Below are positions 24,800 through 32,953 of a stretch of 64,000 nt of DNA, piece by piece (within the stretch, counting starts at the first letter, position 1; each line of letters begins with the position of its first letter). The stretch lies in the NCBI RefSeq assembly GCF_900111235.1, contig NZ_FOJI01000004.1, positions 62,001 to 126,000 of the forward strand, in the 5' to 3' direction. Below the pieces are notes generated by a model. That model was not told the origin of the DNA. It searched no databases and saw nothing but the letters and a program-made list of their open reading frames with translations. The translations under genes were made by a program, and so were the position numbers. This DNA is from [Clostridium] fimetarium. GTDB lineage: Bacteria > Bacillota > Clostridia > Lachnospirales > Lachnospiraceae.

Positions 24800-26833
24800 A
24801 TGTTAAAAAATAATAAAATTGAATTTAGTGTAAATGATTATGTGTTAAAAAATGGAATTGTGTATGGAATAGCATTTTTTTGTATGCTGTTAAGTCTTAG
24901 GATATATTCATCGGAAAGAATTCATGCCTATATTATAAAAAATATTACAACTTCAAATATAATCCCTTATTTGTGCTTGGTATTAATTTTTATAGCAACT
25001 GTAATTGTATGTAATATGATATTGCTAAAGCTAAGTATAGTTCAAAAAATCAATAAGGCAAACCCTATTGTTTCAAAAATAATTGCATTTGGTATCGTTT
25101 TGATTAATGTTGCGATGCTATTATATGTATATAAAACTGAGTTAAAAACATATGACTCGCCAGAAGGTTTTCGACTTCAATATCATGTGAATGATACGAT
25201 CACAATTATATTAATGGTTGGGGTATTTTTCGCAGTGGTATATTTTATTGAAGCTTTAAAAAAAGCATTTTATTCAAAAAAAGAAAGCAGGATAGTTTTT
25301 TACATATTTGTTATAGTAATAGCATTTGTTTATGGGTATACCTTGTATACTCCAAATTGTTTATCCACATATGCAAACCTTCATCACGGCGATGCATATT
25401 TTAATTCTGTATATCGTGCAATGATGGGGGTTCCTCGCTCATATCTTAATACTGGAATATATGGCTGCTATGCGATTATACTTGCGCCTATCGTTAATTT
25501 GCTGGGTGGGACGTTGTCTTCATTTTTCATTGTGATTGGATGCTTAGGTGGGATATCTATTATATGTATGGCTTATGCGATAGATACTTTGACCAAGAAT
25601 CCAATCATTAAAGTAATCGGTACTGTTGCACTTACAACAACTGTAATGGCGACGCAATGGTCAATTTATCCACAGCTGTATCCACACAGAGTCGTTTTTC
25701 CTGCAATATTGATTGCTTATATGGCTTTTGTTTATCGACACAAAAGGGGAGGAATAGGCTGGACAATAGGTGGATATATAGTATGCACAGTAGCAATAAT
25801 ATGGAATACCGAGATTGGAATGGCGTGTTTGGTAGCCTGGATGGCATATGAGCTTTATGATGCATTTGTAAAATATAATGTTATTCAAATATCTCTATAT
25901 AAAAACATCATTATTCACATATTGGCAGGAATTGGTTCATTCTTTGGAGCAATATTAATCGTTAATGTTGTAAATGTATTAATGGGTGGTGGATTAGTTT
26001 CAATACAGGATTTTCTGTTTCCGTTGTTAACGCCTTCGTATATGGAAGATGTATTGATTATTGCGCTTCCTAAGACATTTACTGCATGGTTATTGGTTGT
26101 AGGTTTATTCCTTTTTCTACTTGCTCATTGTATTATGAAGACTAAAATTAGTCCCAAACGATTGCCATCAACCACCAAAGACAAGGTGTTTTGCGGTATA
26201 GCAGTTCTTGGACTTGGGCAAATCACATATTTTGTTAATAGAGCAACATACGGGAATTTAGGAATTGGACATTATATTTCAATTTTGATTGTTTGTATTA
26301 TTGCTGACTGGAGTCTTCAAAAATATATTTTAAATGAAGAAAATAACACACATCTTCTTAATAATATTTATCGAGGGTTAGCATATATAACAACCACTGT
26401 TTTAATATTAATCACATTGGCTGGCGCATCAAATTATTTCGGCGTAGAGATATATAAAACATTGGTTGATACAAATTATAGAAATACTGATATGGTAGAA
26501 AGTTTTACCAAAGAGTTTGAGGAGTCCATTCCTAAGGATACCAAGGCAATTGGTAATGGAGTAGTCGAATTATACAGTTATTTACACTGGGATCCATATT
26601 ACTATATTATCGATTTTTCAGATATAGGAGTTTTACCAGACGCAGCATATTATATGAATGATGAACTTGCAAAACTGGATGAACCTGTTTTGATAAATGC
26701 AGATTCACTCGCAAAGTTGGATGCATTTTCTGAAAATGGCAACAAAGAATTTTATGAAAAAAATGTTCTTTTGAAGACATTTTCCATATATAATCTTGAA
26801 TTTAGATATTATGTACCAGTAAAAGTAAATTAG
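24800..26833 (+). CDS. Large multi-membrane protein, probable GT-C glycosyltransferase
   Basis: A 677-residue membrane protein with about twelve hydrophobic segments and a soluble C-terminal region of about 110 residues. The loop LHHGDAYFNSVYRAMMG near residue 200 could hold a catalytic acid, and the C-terminal part (LYSYLHWDPYYYIIDFSDIGV) lies outside the membrane. I chose the ATG at 24800, since GGAGG at 24784-24788 overlaps an earlier TTG. It directly follows a DPM1-like synthase, fitting a GT-C enzyme that uses the lipid-linked sugar. It does not look like the paralogous pair at 1310-4809. Family is uncertain; a polymerase is also possible. Confidence 0.55.
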   Translation: MLKNNKIEFSVNDYVLKNGIVYGIAFFCMLLSLRIYSSERIHAYIIKNITTSNIIPYLCLVLIFIATVIVCNMILLKLSIVQKINKANPIVSKIIAFGIVLINVAMLLYVYKTELKTYDSPEGFRLQYHVNDTITIILMVGVFFAVVYFIEALKKAFYSKKESRIVFYIFVIVIAFVYGYTLYTPNCLSTYANLHHGDAYFNSVYRAMMGVPRSYLNTGIYGCYAIILAPIVNLLGGTLSSFFIVIGCLGGISIICMAYAIDTLTKNPIIKVIGTVALTTTVMATQWSIYPQLYPHRVVFPAILIAYMAFVYRHKRGGIGWTIGGYIVCTVAIIWNTEIGMACLVAWMAYELYDAFVKYNVIQISLYKNIIIHILAGIGSFFGAILIVNVVNVLMGGGLVSIQDFLFPLLTPSYMEDVLIIALPKTFTAWLLVVGLFLFLLAHCIMKTKISPKRLPSTTKDKVFCGIAVLGLGQITYFVNRATYGNLGIGHYISILIVCIIADWSLQKYILNEENNTHLLNNIYRGLAYITTTVLILITLAGASNYFGVEIYKTLVDTNYRNTDMVESFTKEFEESIPKDTKAIGNGVVELYSYLHWDPYYYIIDFSDIGVLPDAAYYMNDELAKLDEPVLINADSLAKLDAFSENGNKEFYEKNVLLKTFSIYNLEFRYYVPVKVN

Positions 26834-26841
26834 TATATTGA

Positions 26842-26893
26842 GGTTGATGTAAACGGAATAACTATTATTCAGTTTATATCAACTTTTTTTATT
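26842..26893 (+). terminator. Intrinsic terminator
   Basis: GGTTGATGTAAAC and GTTTATATCAAC form a 12-bp stem with one mismatch, followed by TTTTTTT. It ends the two-gene glycan unit before the pectin genes. Confidence 0.8.
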
Positions 26894-27036
26894 AACCTTG
26901 ATTCGAAAAGAGTATACTTTGTGGTTTATTCTTACTAAGTAAATCTTTAAAATATTATCGTTGGTTTTTCAGTGTAAATAGATTTTCCTTACAGATTTTT
27001 AGTATCAAATCCTTCTTTTCATATGTAAAATAAACA

Positions 27037-27042
27037 TATAAT
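27037..27042 (+). promoter_or_regulatory. -10 element before the pectinesterase-like gene
   Basis: A perfect TATAAT lies 24 bases before the start codon. The matching -35 (about 27014-27019) is poor, so an activator may be needed; the AraC gene nearby is a candidate. Confidence 0.4.
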
Positions 27043-27065
27043 AGATTTGAAGGAGGATTATTTAC

Positions 27066-29894
27066 ATGAAAAAATTATTGATAGGTATATCGATTTTATT
27101 ATCGGTTATCACCTTTGGAATCGCGCAACAAAGCGCACCAGTTAAAGCAGCCAATGTTGATGGTTATGTAGCATTAGACAGCTCAAATCCGATTGAATTT
27201 GGTGGATCTTATATTGTCTACAATGGACAAACGATTACATTAGGTTCCAAAGCAATATATGTGGATGGCTCATTATCACAGGCAGTAGCAGATTCGTACC
27301 CTAATGTATATACAAGTATAACTGCAGCATTAAGTGCAACAGCGCTAACGAATGGGTCGCAAGCAGATCCAATGACTGTATATGTGGCACCATATGTGTA
27401 TTGGATTGATAATCCTGATGCAACGAACACTGTTGAAAAAACAACCGGCTATGGTGTACCATACGGGATGGTGGTTAATTGTGAATGGTTAAAGATCTGT
27501 GGTTTAACAACAAATCCAGATAATGTTATCATTGCAGGTAACAGAGGACAGTCGAATGGATCAAATGGTAATTATACAATGTTTCGCTTTAATGGAAATG
27601 GTTTAGATCTAGATAATGTTACAATTGGTAACTATTGTAGCATTGATTTGTCATATACATTAAAACCAGCATTAAATCACGTAAGAAGGACACAAGCAAT
27701 TACGCAAGCACAGCTTGGTGATGTGAGCGGTGATAAAGTAGTAGCTAATAATTGTAATTTTATTAGTAGATTGAATCTTGATCCTCTTGGAGGAGGTACA
27801 AGAACGCTTTATAACAAATGCCATTTTGAAAGCACGGATGATTCGTTGAATGGTAATGCAGTATATTTAGAATGTGATTTTGATTTTTACGGTAATAGAC
27901 CGTTCTATTCAACTTCAAATACAGGAGCAGTTTTATTAAAGTGTCAGTTCAACTCATTTGTATTAAATGTTGAAGCAGAGCCTGCTCAGTATTTTACAAA
28001 AGAAGGCGGACCAGTAACCGTAGTAGATTCTAATTACAGAAGTAACTTTTCAATTCCATTTAGCATTGCTTGGACAAAATATCCACTCAAATCGCTACGC
28101 TGTTATCAATATAATATTACACATAATAATAGTAGTATTATAATTGCAGGGGCAAATGCGAAAGAAACTGTTGATATGACAGGAAAATCCGTGCTAGATG
28201 CTTATAGAATCGTATATAACGGTACAGTATATTATAATACATATAATCTGCTACGTGGAACCGACAATTGGGATCCAATGAATGTAAAATCTATCGTAGA
28301 AGCGGCAGGGATTGCGGATGGAAAAGATTATACAACAGTTCCAACAATGCTTACAGTAAGCACAAGTGCTACATCAATTGAATCAGGAGTTACAACTGCT
28401 ACGCTTTCAAGCAAAGTTCAAAGATTTGATGGAACACTAGACTCTGCAACTGTTACATTTTCACTTGCAACAGCAGATCAAGCATATGCCACATTGACTA
28501 GCAATGGCAATGGTACATATACACTCACGGGAACAAATGTACAGGATGATACAAAGGATGTAACAGTATATGCAACTACATCAGCTGGGCTTGAGGGTGC
28601 CACTGCAGTTTCAGTAAAACCAACTATTCTTGCAGCCCCAACATTTACATCAAATCCAGTAATTACAAATGATGGAAGTGGAAAGCTAAAAGTCAACTAT
28701 ACATTAGATTTGCAAGGATGCGCAGATCAATCACTTATTTCATGGTATCGTTGTACAGATGCGAGTGGTGCAAATCCTATATTAGTCGCAGTATCTCGTA
28801 TGAATCAACCTGAGTATGAATATACATTAACATTAGGCGATATGGGATATTATATTAAGGCTGTAGTGGAGCCAAAGAGTATTAGAAGTAATGCTGGCAC
28901 TGGTGTTTCAACAGTCTATTCAAATGTTACAAAAGTAGCAGATATTAAAGTAGCATCACTGCAAACAGATTTTAATGATCTCCCAACAATACCTCAACCT
29001 AGTATAATTCCTGGATTTTGGACAGTTGATTGTTTCAGACCTGCAGACACTTCAGGCTATAGTTCATGGGGTGGTAATACGTCAATTAATCCATGGGCGT
29101 ATGGAATCACAGGAAATGGTAGTGCAGGAAGTGGATTATATCAAGCAACTCAAGGATCTAGATTGATGTATACACCAATCACTAAAGTATATGGTGATAT
29201 GTCACTTAAATTAGTAGTAGATCCAGCGAAAACCGCTGGCCAAGGTTTTGGTAGTGCTAACCAGTATATGGATGTATGTATTAAGTTTGATACTACAACA
29301 TTAACTGGATATGGACTTCGTATCATTAGAACTACTGCCGCTTCAAATGCTTGCACATTTGTACTTGTAAAATATGAAAACGGCCAAACAACAGAAATAT
29401 CACAAAGAATCATTTCATCTACTTTTGCAACGGGATGTCAAATCAGTTTGAAGGTAGAGGGAACTAAATTTACAGTACATGTTGAAACACCTACAGCGCA
29501 ATTAGCTGATCAGACAGCAGCAGGACTTGTTCATAGTGTTGATCTTAGTGCAGATATCGTAGCAAATGATTTCGGTGGTATTGCTATTCAGCATACAGGT
29601 ACAACAGGAAGTGGTGGATGGCAGAATACAACAATGCTTCACAATCTGACTGTTAATTGGGCTGGAAATGAAGCAATAATAACACCACCAGTAGTTGATG
29701 AAATAATTCCTGCAGCTCCTCAAGATGGGGTTGTAGTTAATGAAAGTTCTATCATTAGTTCAACGACAACACAGACTGGAGATACGACTAGGATTAATGG
29801 CTTTGTAATTGCACTTATAATAGCAGTAGTAGCTGGAGTTGGAGTTGATTGTTTAGAAATTATAGCAAAAAAACGTAAATCAAAAGTGAAATAG
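27066..29894 (+). CDS. Secreted pectinesterase-like beta-helix surface protein
   Basis: A 942-residue exported protein with a signal peptide (cleavage probably near residue 28, after VKA). Residues 35-400 form a parallel beta-helix like pectin methylesterases: MTVYVAPYVYWI, FNGNGLDLDNVTIG, the helix-turn NCNFISR and the CHFESTDD strand. The usual QDTL and DFIFG motifs are not exact, so catalysis is uncertain. A bacterial Ig-like domain (about 425-520) and a beta-sandwich region (about 610-880) follow. The end has TQTGD, a membrane segment and KKRKSKVK, like a sortase signal lacking LP. It starts after AAGGAGG. It probably acts on pectin at the cell surface. Confidence 0.7.
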   Translation: MKKLLIGISILLSVITFGIAQQSAPVKAANVDGYVALDSSNPIEFGGSYIVYNGQTITLGSKAIYVDGSLSQAVADSYPNVYTSITAALSATALTNGSQADPMTVYVAPYVYWIDNPDATNTVEKTTGYGVPYGMVVNCEWLKICGLTTNPDNVIIAGNRGQSNGSNGNYTMFRFNGNGLDLDNVTIGNYCSIDLSYTLKPALNHVRRTQAITQAQLGDVSGDKVVANNCNFISRLNLDPLGGGTRTLYNKCHFESTDDSLNGNAVYLECDFDFYGNRPFYSTSNTGAVLLKCQFNSFVLNVEAEPAQYFTKEGGPVTVVDSNYRSNFSIPFSIAWTKYPLKSLRCYQYNITHNNSSIIIAGANAKETVDMTGKSVLDAYRIVYNGTVYYNTYNLLRGTDNWDPMNVKSIVEAAGIADGKDYTTVPTMLTVSTSATSIESGVTTATLSSKVQRFDGTLDSATVTFSLATADQAYATLTSNGNGTYTLTGTNVQDDTKDVTVYATTSAGLEGATAVSVKPTILAAPTFTSNPVITNDGSGKLKVNYTLDLQGCADQSLISWYRCTDASGANPILVAVSRMNQPEYEYTLTLGDMGYYIKAVVEPKSIRSNAGTGVSTVYSNVTKVADIKVASLQTDFNDLPTIPQPSIIPGFWTVDCFRPADTSGYSSWGGNTSINPWAYGITGNGSAGSGLYQATQGSRLMYTPITKVYGDMSLKLVVDPAKTAGQGFGSANQYMDVCIKFDTTTLTGYGLRIIRTTAASNACTFVLVKYENGQTTEISQRIISSTFATGCQISLKVEGTKFTVHVETPTAQLADQTAAGLVHSVDLSADIVANDFGGIAIQHTGTTGSGGWQNTTMLHNLTVNWAGNEAIITPPVVDEIIPAAPQDGVVVNESSIISSTTTQTGDTTRINGFVIALIIAVVAGVGVDCLEIIAKKRKSKVK

Positions 29895-29923
29895 AATTTA
29901 AAATAAGATTTTTAGTGAAGATG

Positions 29924-29966
29924 AAAGGCAGTTATAATCATTTGATTGATTATAACTGCCTTTTAA
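29924..29966. terminator. Bidirectional intrinsic terminator
   Basis: AAAGGCAGTTATAATCA and TGATTATAACTGCCTTTT form a perfect stem of about 17 bp around TTTGAT, with A-run and T-run flanks. It separates the beta-helix gene from the convergent AraC gene. Confidence 0.9.
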
Positions 29967-30018
29967 TTGGCTATGAAATTCAAAGTTGGTAAGTAGATAA
30001 TGTGTAAACTAGCAAAAA

Positions 30019-30840
30019 TTAAATACGTTTTCGAAAATTATTAGGTGAAACGCCAGTAAATTTTTTAAATGAATCACCAAAGAAGTTACTATCATTAAAT
30101 CCACATAAATCAGAAATATCAGTTATTGATTTATCAGTATTTAATAAATAGTTCTCAGCAGCTTTCATTCGAACACCAATCAAATACTCTTTAAAACGAA
30201 ATCCGGAGAATGTTTTAAACTTTTTGGAAAGGCTCGATTCGCTCATCCCAAATTCAATTGCAACGTCGGCAAGGGAGATATTATTATAATAATACTTACA
30301 TATATAATCAATTACACTTTGTATTACAAGATTAGACACATTTAACTTTTGAACGATACTATCACTATACTTATCGCAACGCATAATAAATAAAAGCAAT
30401 TCGTAGAAATAAGCTTTTGCCATTGCAGTTGACATTTCATCGACGCCATTTAGTTCATAGTTAATCTGTTCAAGTAGATTGTTAATATAGGAAACTCTTT
30501 TTGCGGGTATCTTAATCACTTTTTCCTTAAAAATAAGGTCAATATTGTCTTGACCCAATTCTTTTAAAAACCAATTCATTTCCAAATTAGGAAAATAAAC
30601 GAGGACTCTTTCGTGATAATTAGGAGAAAGATAAGTGGTTTTATGTAAGCATCCGTCAGGAATCATTATAAATGTGCCGGCGGATATTCTATAGATATCG
30701 TTATCGATTTGAACGGTACATTCACCTTCTTGAAGAAAGAAAAATTCATTTACTTGATGAAAATGCAAATTCTTCATTGCGTAGGAGGGACCGTGTCGAC
30801 TTCTTTCGGTTGAAAATTCTTTTGGAATTTTTGTTAACAT
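30019..30840 (-). CDS. AraC-family transcriptional regulator
   Basis: A 273-residue regulator with an N-terminal cupin sensor (about 1-140; HQVNEFFFLQEGECTVQ and SAGTFIMIPDGCLHKT) and a C-terminal pair of HTH motifs (about 175-273), where ISLADVAIEFGMSESSLSKKFK and ITDISDLCGFNDSNFFGDSFKK match the two HTH blocks of AraC. Such proteins sense sugars or related effectors. It lies between the pectinesterase-like and PL10 genes and is read away from the PL10 operon, so control of pectin genes is the natural guess. Its closest relative in the window is the AraC at 48927. The effector is unknown. Confidence 0.92.
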   Translation of the reverse strand: MLTKIPKEFSTERSRHGPSYAMKNLHFHQVNEFFFLQEGECTVQIDNDIYRISAGTFIMIPDGCLHKTTYLSPNYHERVLVYFPNLEMNWFLKELGQDNIDLIFKEKVIKIPAKRVSYINNLLEQINYELNGVDEMSTAMAKAYFYELLLFIMRCDKYSDSIVQKLNVSNLVIQSVIDYICKYYYNNISLADVAIEFGMSESSLSKKFKTFSGFRFKEYLIGVRMKAAENYLLNTDKSITDISDLCGFNDSNFFGDSFKKFTGVSPNNFRKRI

Positions 30841-31070
30841 AAAAACCTCCCGATTAAGAAAATAATGGCTTTATTTCAATATAGAATTATAAATACAATG
30901 TAACTTAATACGTTGCGGCTTATTGTAAATACTTTTATAAAACATTATACCATAATATATGTAATATTTCAATTATTTTACTGTTAATCAGTAGTATATC
31001 TTTGTACGCTAATATATTATAGTGAAAGTGTATTGTGCACAAATAAAACAATATGAGAGGTGTTGCATTT

Positions 31071-32939
31071 ATGAAAAGTACTAAAAAATCATTAGTGGTT
31101 TTAGGGATTTGTACCACAATGGCAATCGGAACCTTAGTGGGTTTCTCAGGAAAGTTGCTCCCTGTTACTCAGGCATATGGCGAGAGTTCAACAGATGCGC
31201 AGGTAGTGCAAGTCAGTGATTTGGTCATTAAATTTTTAGGAGTACCAGAATACGAACCCAATCGTTACACTAAGAGCAGTGGAGGTAAATGGGCCCCTGA
31301 GGAATTGGAAAAAGGTCTTTTAATTAAGGCTGATATGAAATTAGGCGAAGGAAATCCAGAAGGAATGATGGCACCATTAAAACATTCATTTGCAGATATT
31401 ACGGCAATAGTCAATGCTGTTCAGGCAACTGGAAAGATTACAATTACTTATAACGGATTAACATTAGATATGGAGCAAGGTAGCAATACTGCTATATTAA
31501 ATGATGGAACAACAACGAAAAAACTTACAATGAATGGTGCAGTCACACCATATTTTAAAGCAATAGAGGGTGAAAAAAGTGAAGATGGAAGCCAGTATTA
31601 TGCATGCTATCTCCCAGTAAAATTCACCGCTGAGGCGCTTGGTGGAAATGTAGTATGGAATCAGCAGATGCACAGAATGGAAATGGGATTTGCATTTTAT
31701 TACACAGATGCAGCCATTGCACCAGTGCTTAATGACAAAGGTGATTATACAACGGCTGGAATGGAAGGCGACGGAAACGGCTACTCGAAATTAGCTGGTA
31801 AATTAACGGCTTCAGGTATAGCAGATATGATGAAAGCAGCAGTAACAGTGGTTGACCCAGTTTACCAGAATGCAGATGGTGGTTGGGGAAAGACAAATGT
31901 AAAATATGATTTGTTAAATGATACATTTACAACATTATGCAAACACGCATATTCAACATTTGATAATGGATCAACATATGGTCAAATTAAATTCTTATCA
32001 AGGATAATCAGACTTTCAAAAGAAAATCCTACGTTATTTGTAGGATATGAAACTCAGTTGTCAACTGTAGAAACAGGATTTTGGAAAGGCGTTAAATATA
32101 TGCTTAATGCACAAAATGCCTTGGGCGGATGGCCACAGTATTATCCATATGGTGTAGGATACTTTAAAAATATTACACTGAATGATAATGCAATGCAAAA
32201 TGTAATGTTTGTTATAAGTGGACTGACTTATGATTCAGGGTTGGCAACAGATGGCGCAATATCAAACTTGTATCTTGATTTTGCATGGGCAAGAGCAGAT
32301 ATTGCAGCACAGACTAACCCAAAAGTAACTTCACTCGGAATTACAAGTGCAGCATTTCAGACGTGTTGGGATAATGCATTGAAATTCATAGTTGATGCTC
32401 AGATTAAAGTTGGAAATGTAACGACCGGGTGGTCTCAACAGTATACACCTATAACTGGAAAACCAACAGGTGGAAGGGCTTTTGAAATCCCAGCAATTAC
32501 ACCAAATGAAAGTCTACAGGTGGTAAAGGTTTTGCAAAATATCAAAAACCCATCGCCAGAAGTCAGAAATGCAATCAAGAGCTATACTGATTGGATTCAG
32601 ACAGTTGGCTTTACGGGATATACAGTAGTTACAATAAGTGATCGAACTCGTGAACTTGCAAAGGATGCTTTACTCATAAAAGATCCAACTGCAACTGGGA
32701 AGCTGTTCTGTAGATTTTACGGCCTTGATACAACAGGCGAATATTATGGGATTGATGCAGCAGGAAAACTTACGACAAGTGCATTTTATGAAGTGTTTGC
32801 AGGACGTAATGGAATAGCACAGTTTACAATGAACAACGGAATGAGTGAAAGACGTATCGGCTATTCATATCTTTCTGGCGGAGCAGATACAAATACGAAG
32901 AAATTATACGATACATGGCTAAGCGTAGTTGACAAATAG
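31071..32939 (+). CDS. Secreted pectate lyase, PL10 family, with N-terminal stalk domain
   Basis: A 622-residue exported enzyme that should cleave polygalacturonate by beta-elimination. A signal peptide spans about 1-35. Residues 45-225 resemble the copper-amine-oxidase N-terminal (stalk) domain common in clostridial surface proteins, ending YLPVKFTAEALGGNVVWN. From about 265 the PL10 domain follows: NADGGWGKTN, STFDNGSTYGQIKFL, LGGWPQYYPYG, ITLNDNAMQNV, GWSQQYTPITGKPTGGRAFE, and SDRTREL. The aromatic GGWP block and Asp/Arg positions are kept, so activity is likely. ATG 31071 follows GAGAGG; an ATG six codons earlier overlaps that site. No wall anchor is present, so it is probably released. 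It is 14 bases before the next gene. Confidence 0.85.
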   Translation: MKSTKKSLVVLGICTTMAIGTLVGFSGKLLPVTQAYGESSTDAQVVQVSDLVIKFLGVPEYEPNRYTKSSGGKWAPEELEKGLLIKADMKLGEGNPEGMMAPLKHSFADITAIVNAVQATGKITITYNGLTLDMEQGSNTAILNDGTTTKKLTMNGAVTPYFKAIEGEKSEDGSQYYACYLPVKFTAEALGGNVVWNQQMHRMEMGFAFYYTDAAIAPVLNDKGDYTTAGMEGDGNGYSKLAGKLTASGIADMMKAAVTVVDPVYQNADGGWGKTNVKYDLLNDTFTTLCKHAYSTFDNGSTYGQIKFLSRIIRLSKENPTLFVGYETQLSTVETGFWKGVKYMLNAQNALGGWPQYYPYGVGYFKNITLNDNAMQNVMFVISGLTYDSGLATDGAISNLYLDFAWARADIAAQTNPKVTSLGITSAAFQTCWDNALKFIVDAQIKVGNVTTGWSQQYTPITGKPTGGRAFEIPAITPNESLQVVKVLQNIKNPSPEVRNAIKSYTDWIQTVGFTGYTVVTISDRTRELAKDALLIKDPTATGKLFCRFYGLDTTGEYYGIDAAGKLTTSAFYEVFAGRNGIAQFTMNNGMSERRIGYSYLSGGADTNTKKLYDTWLSVVDK

Positions 32940-32953
32940 GAGGTAGAAAACAG

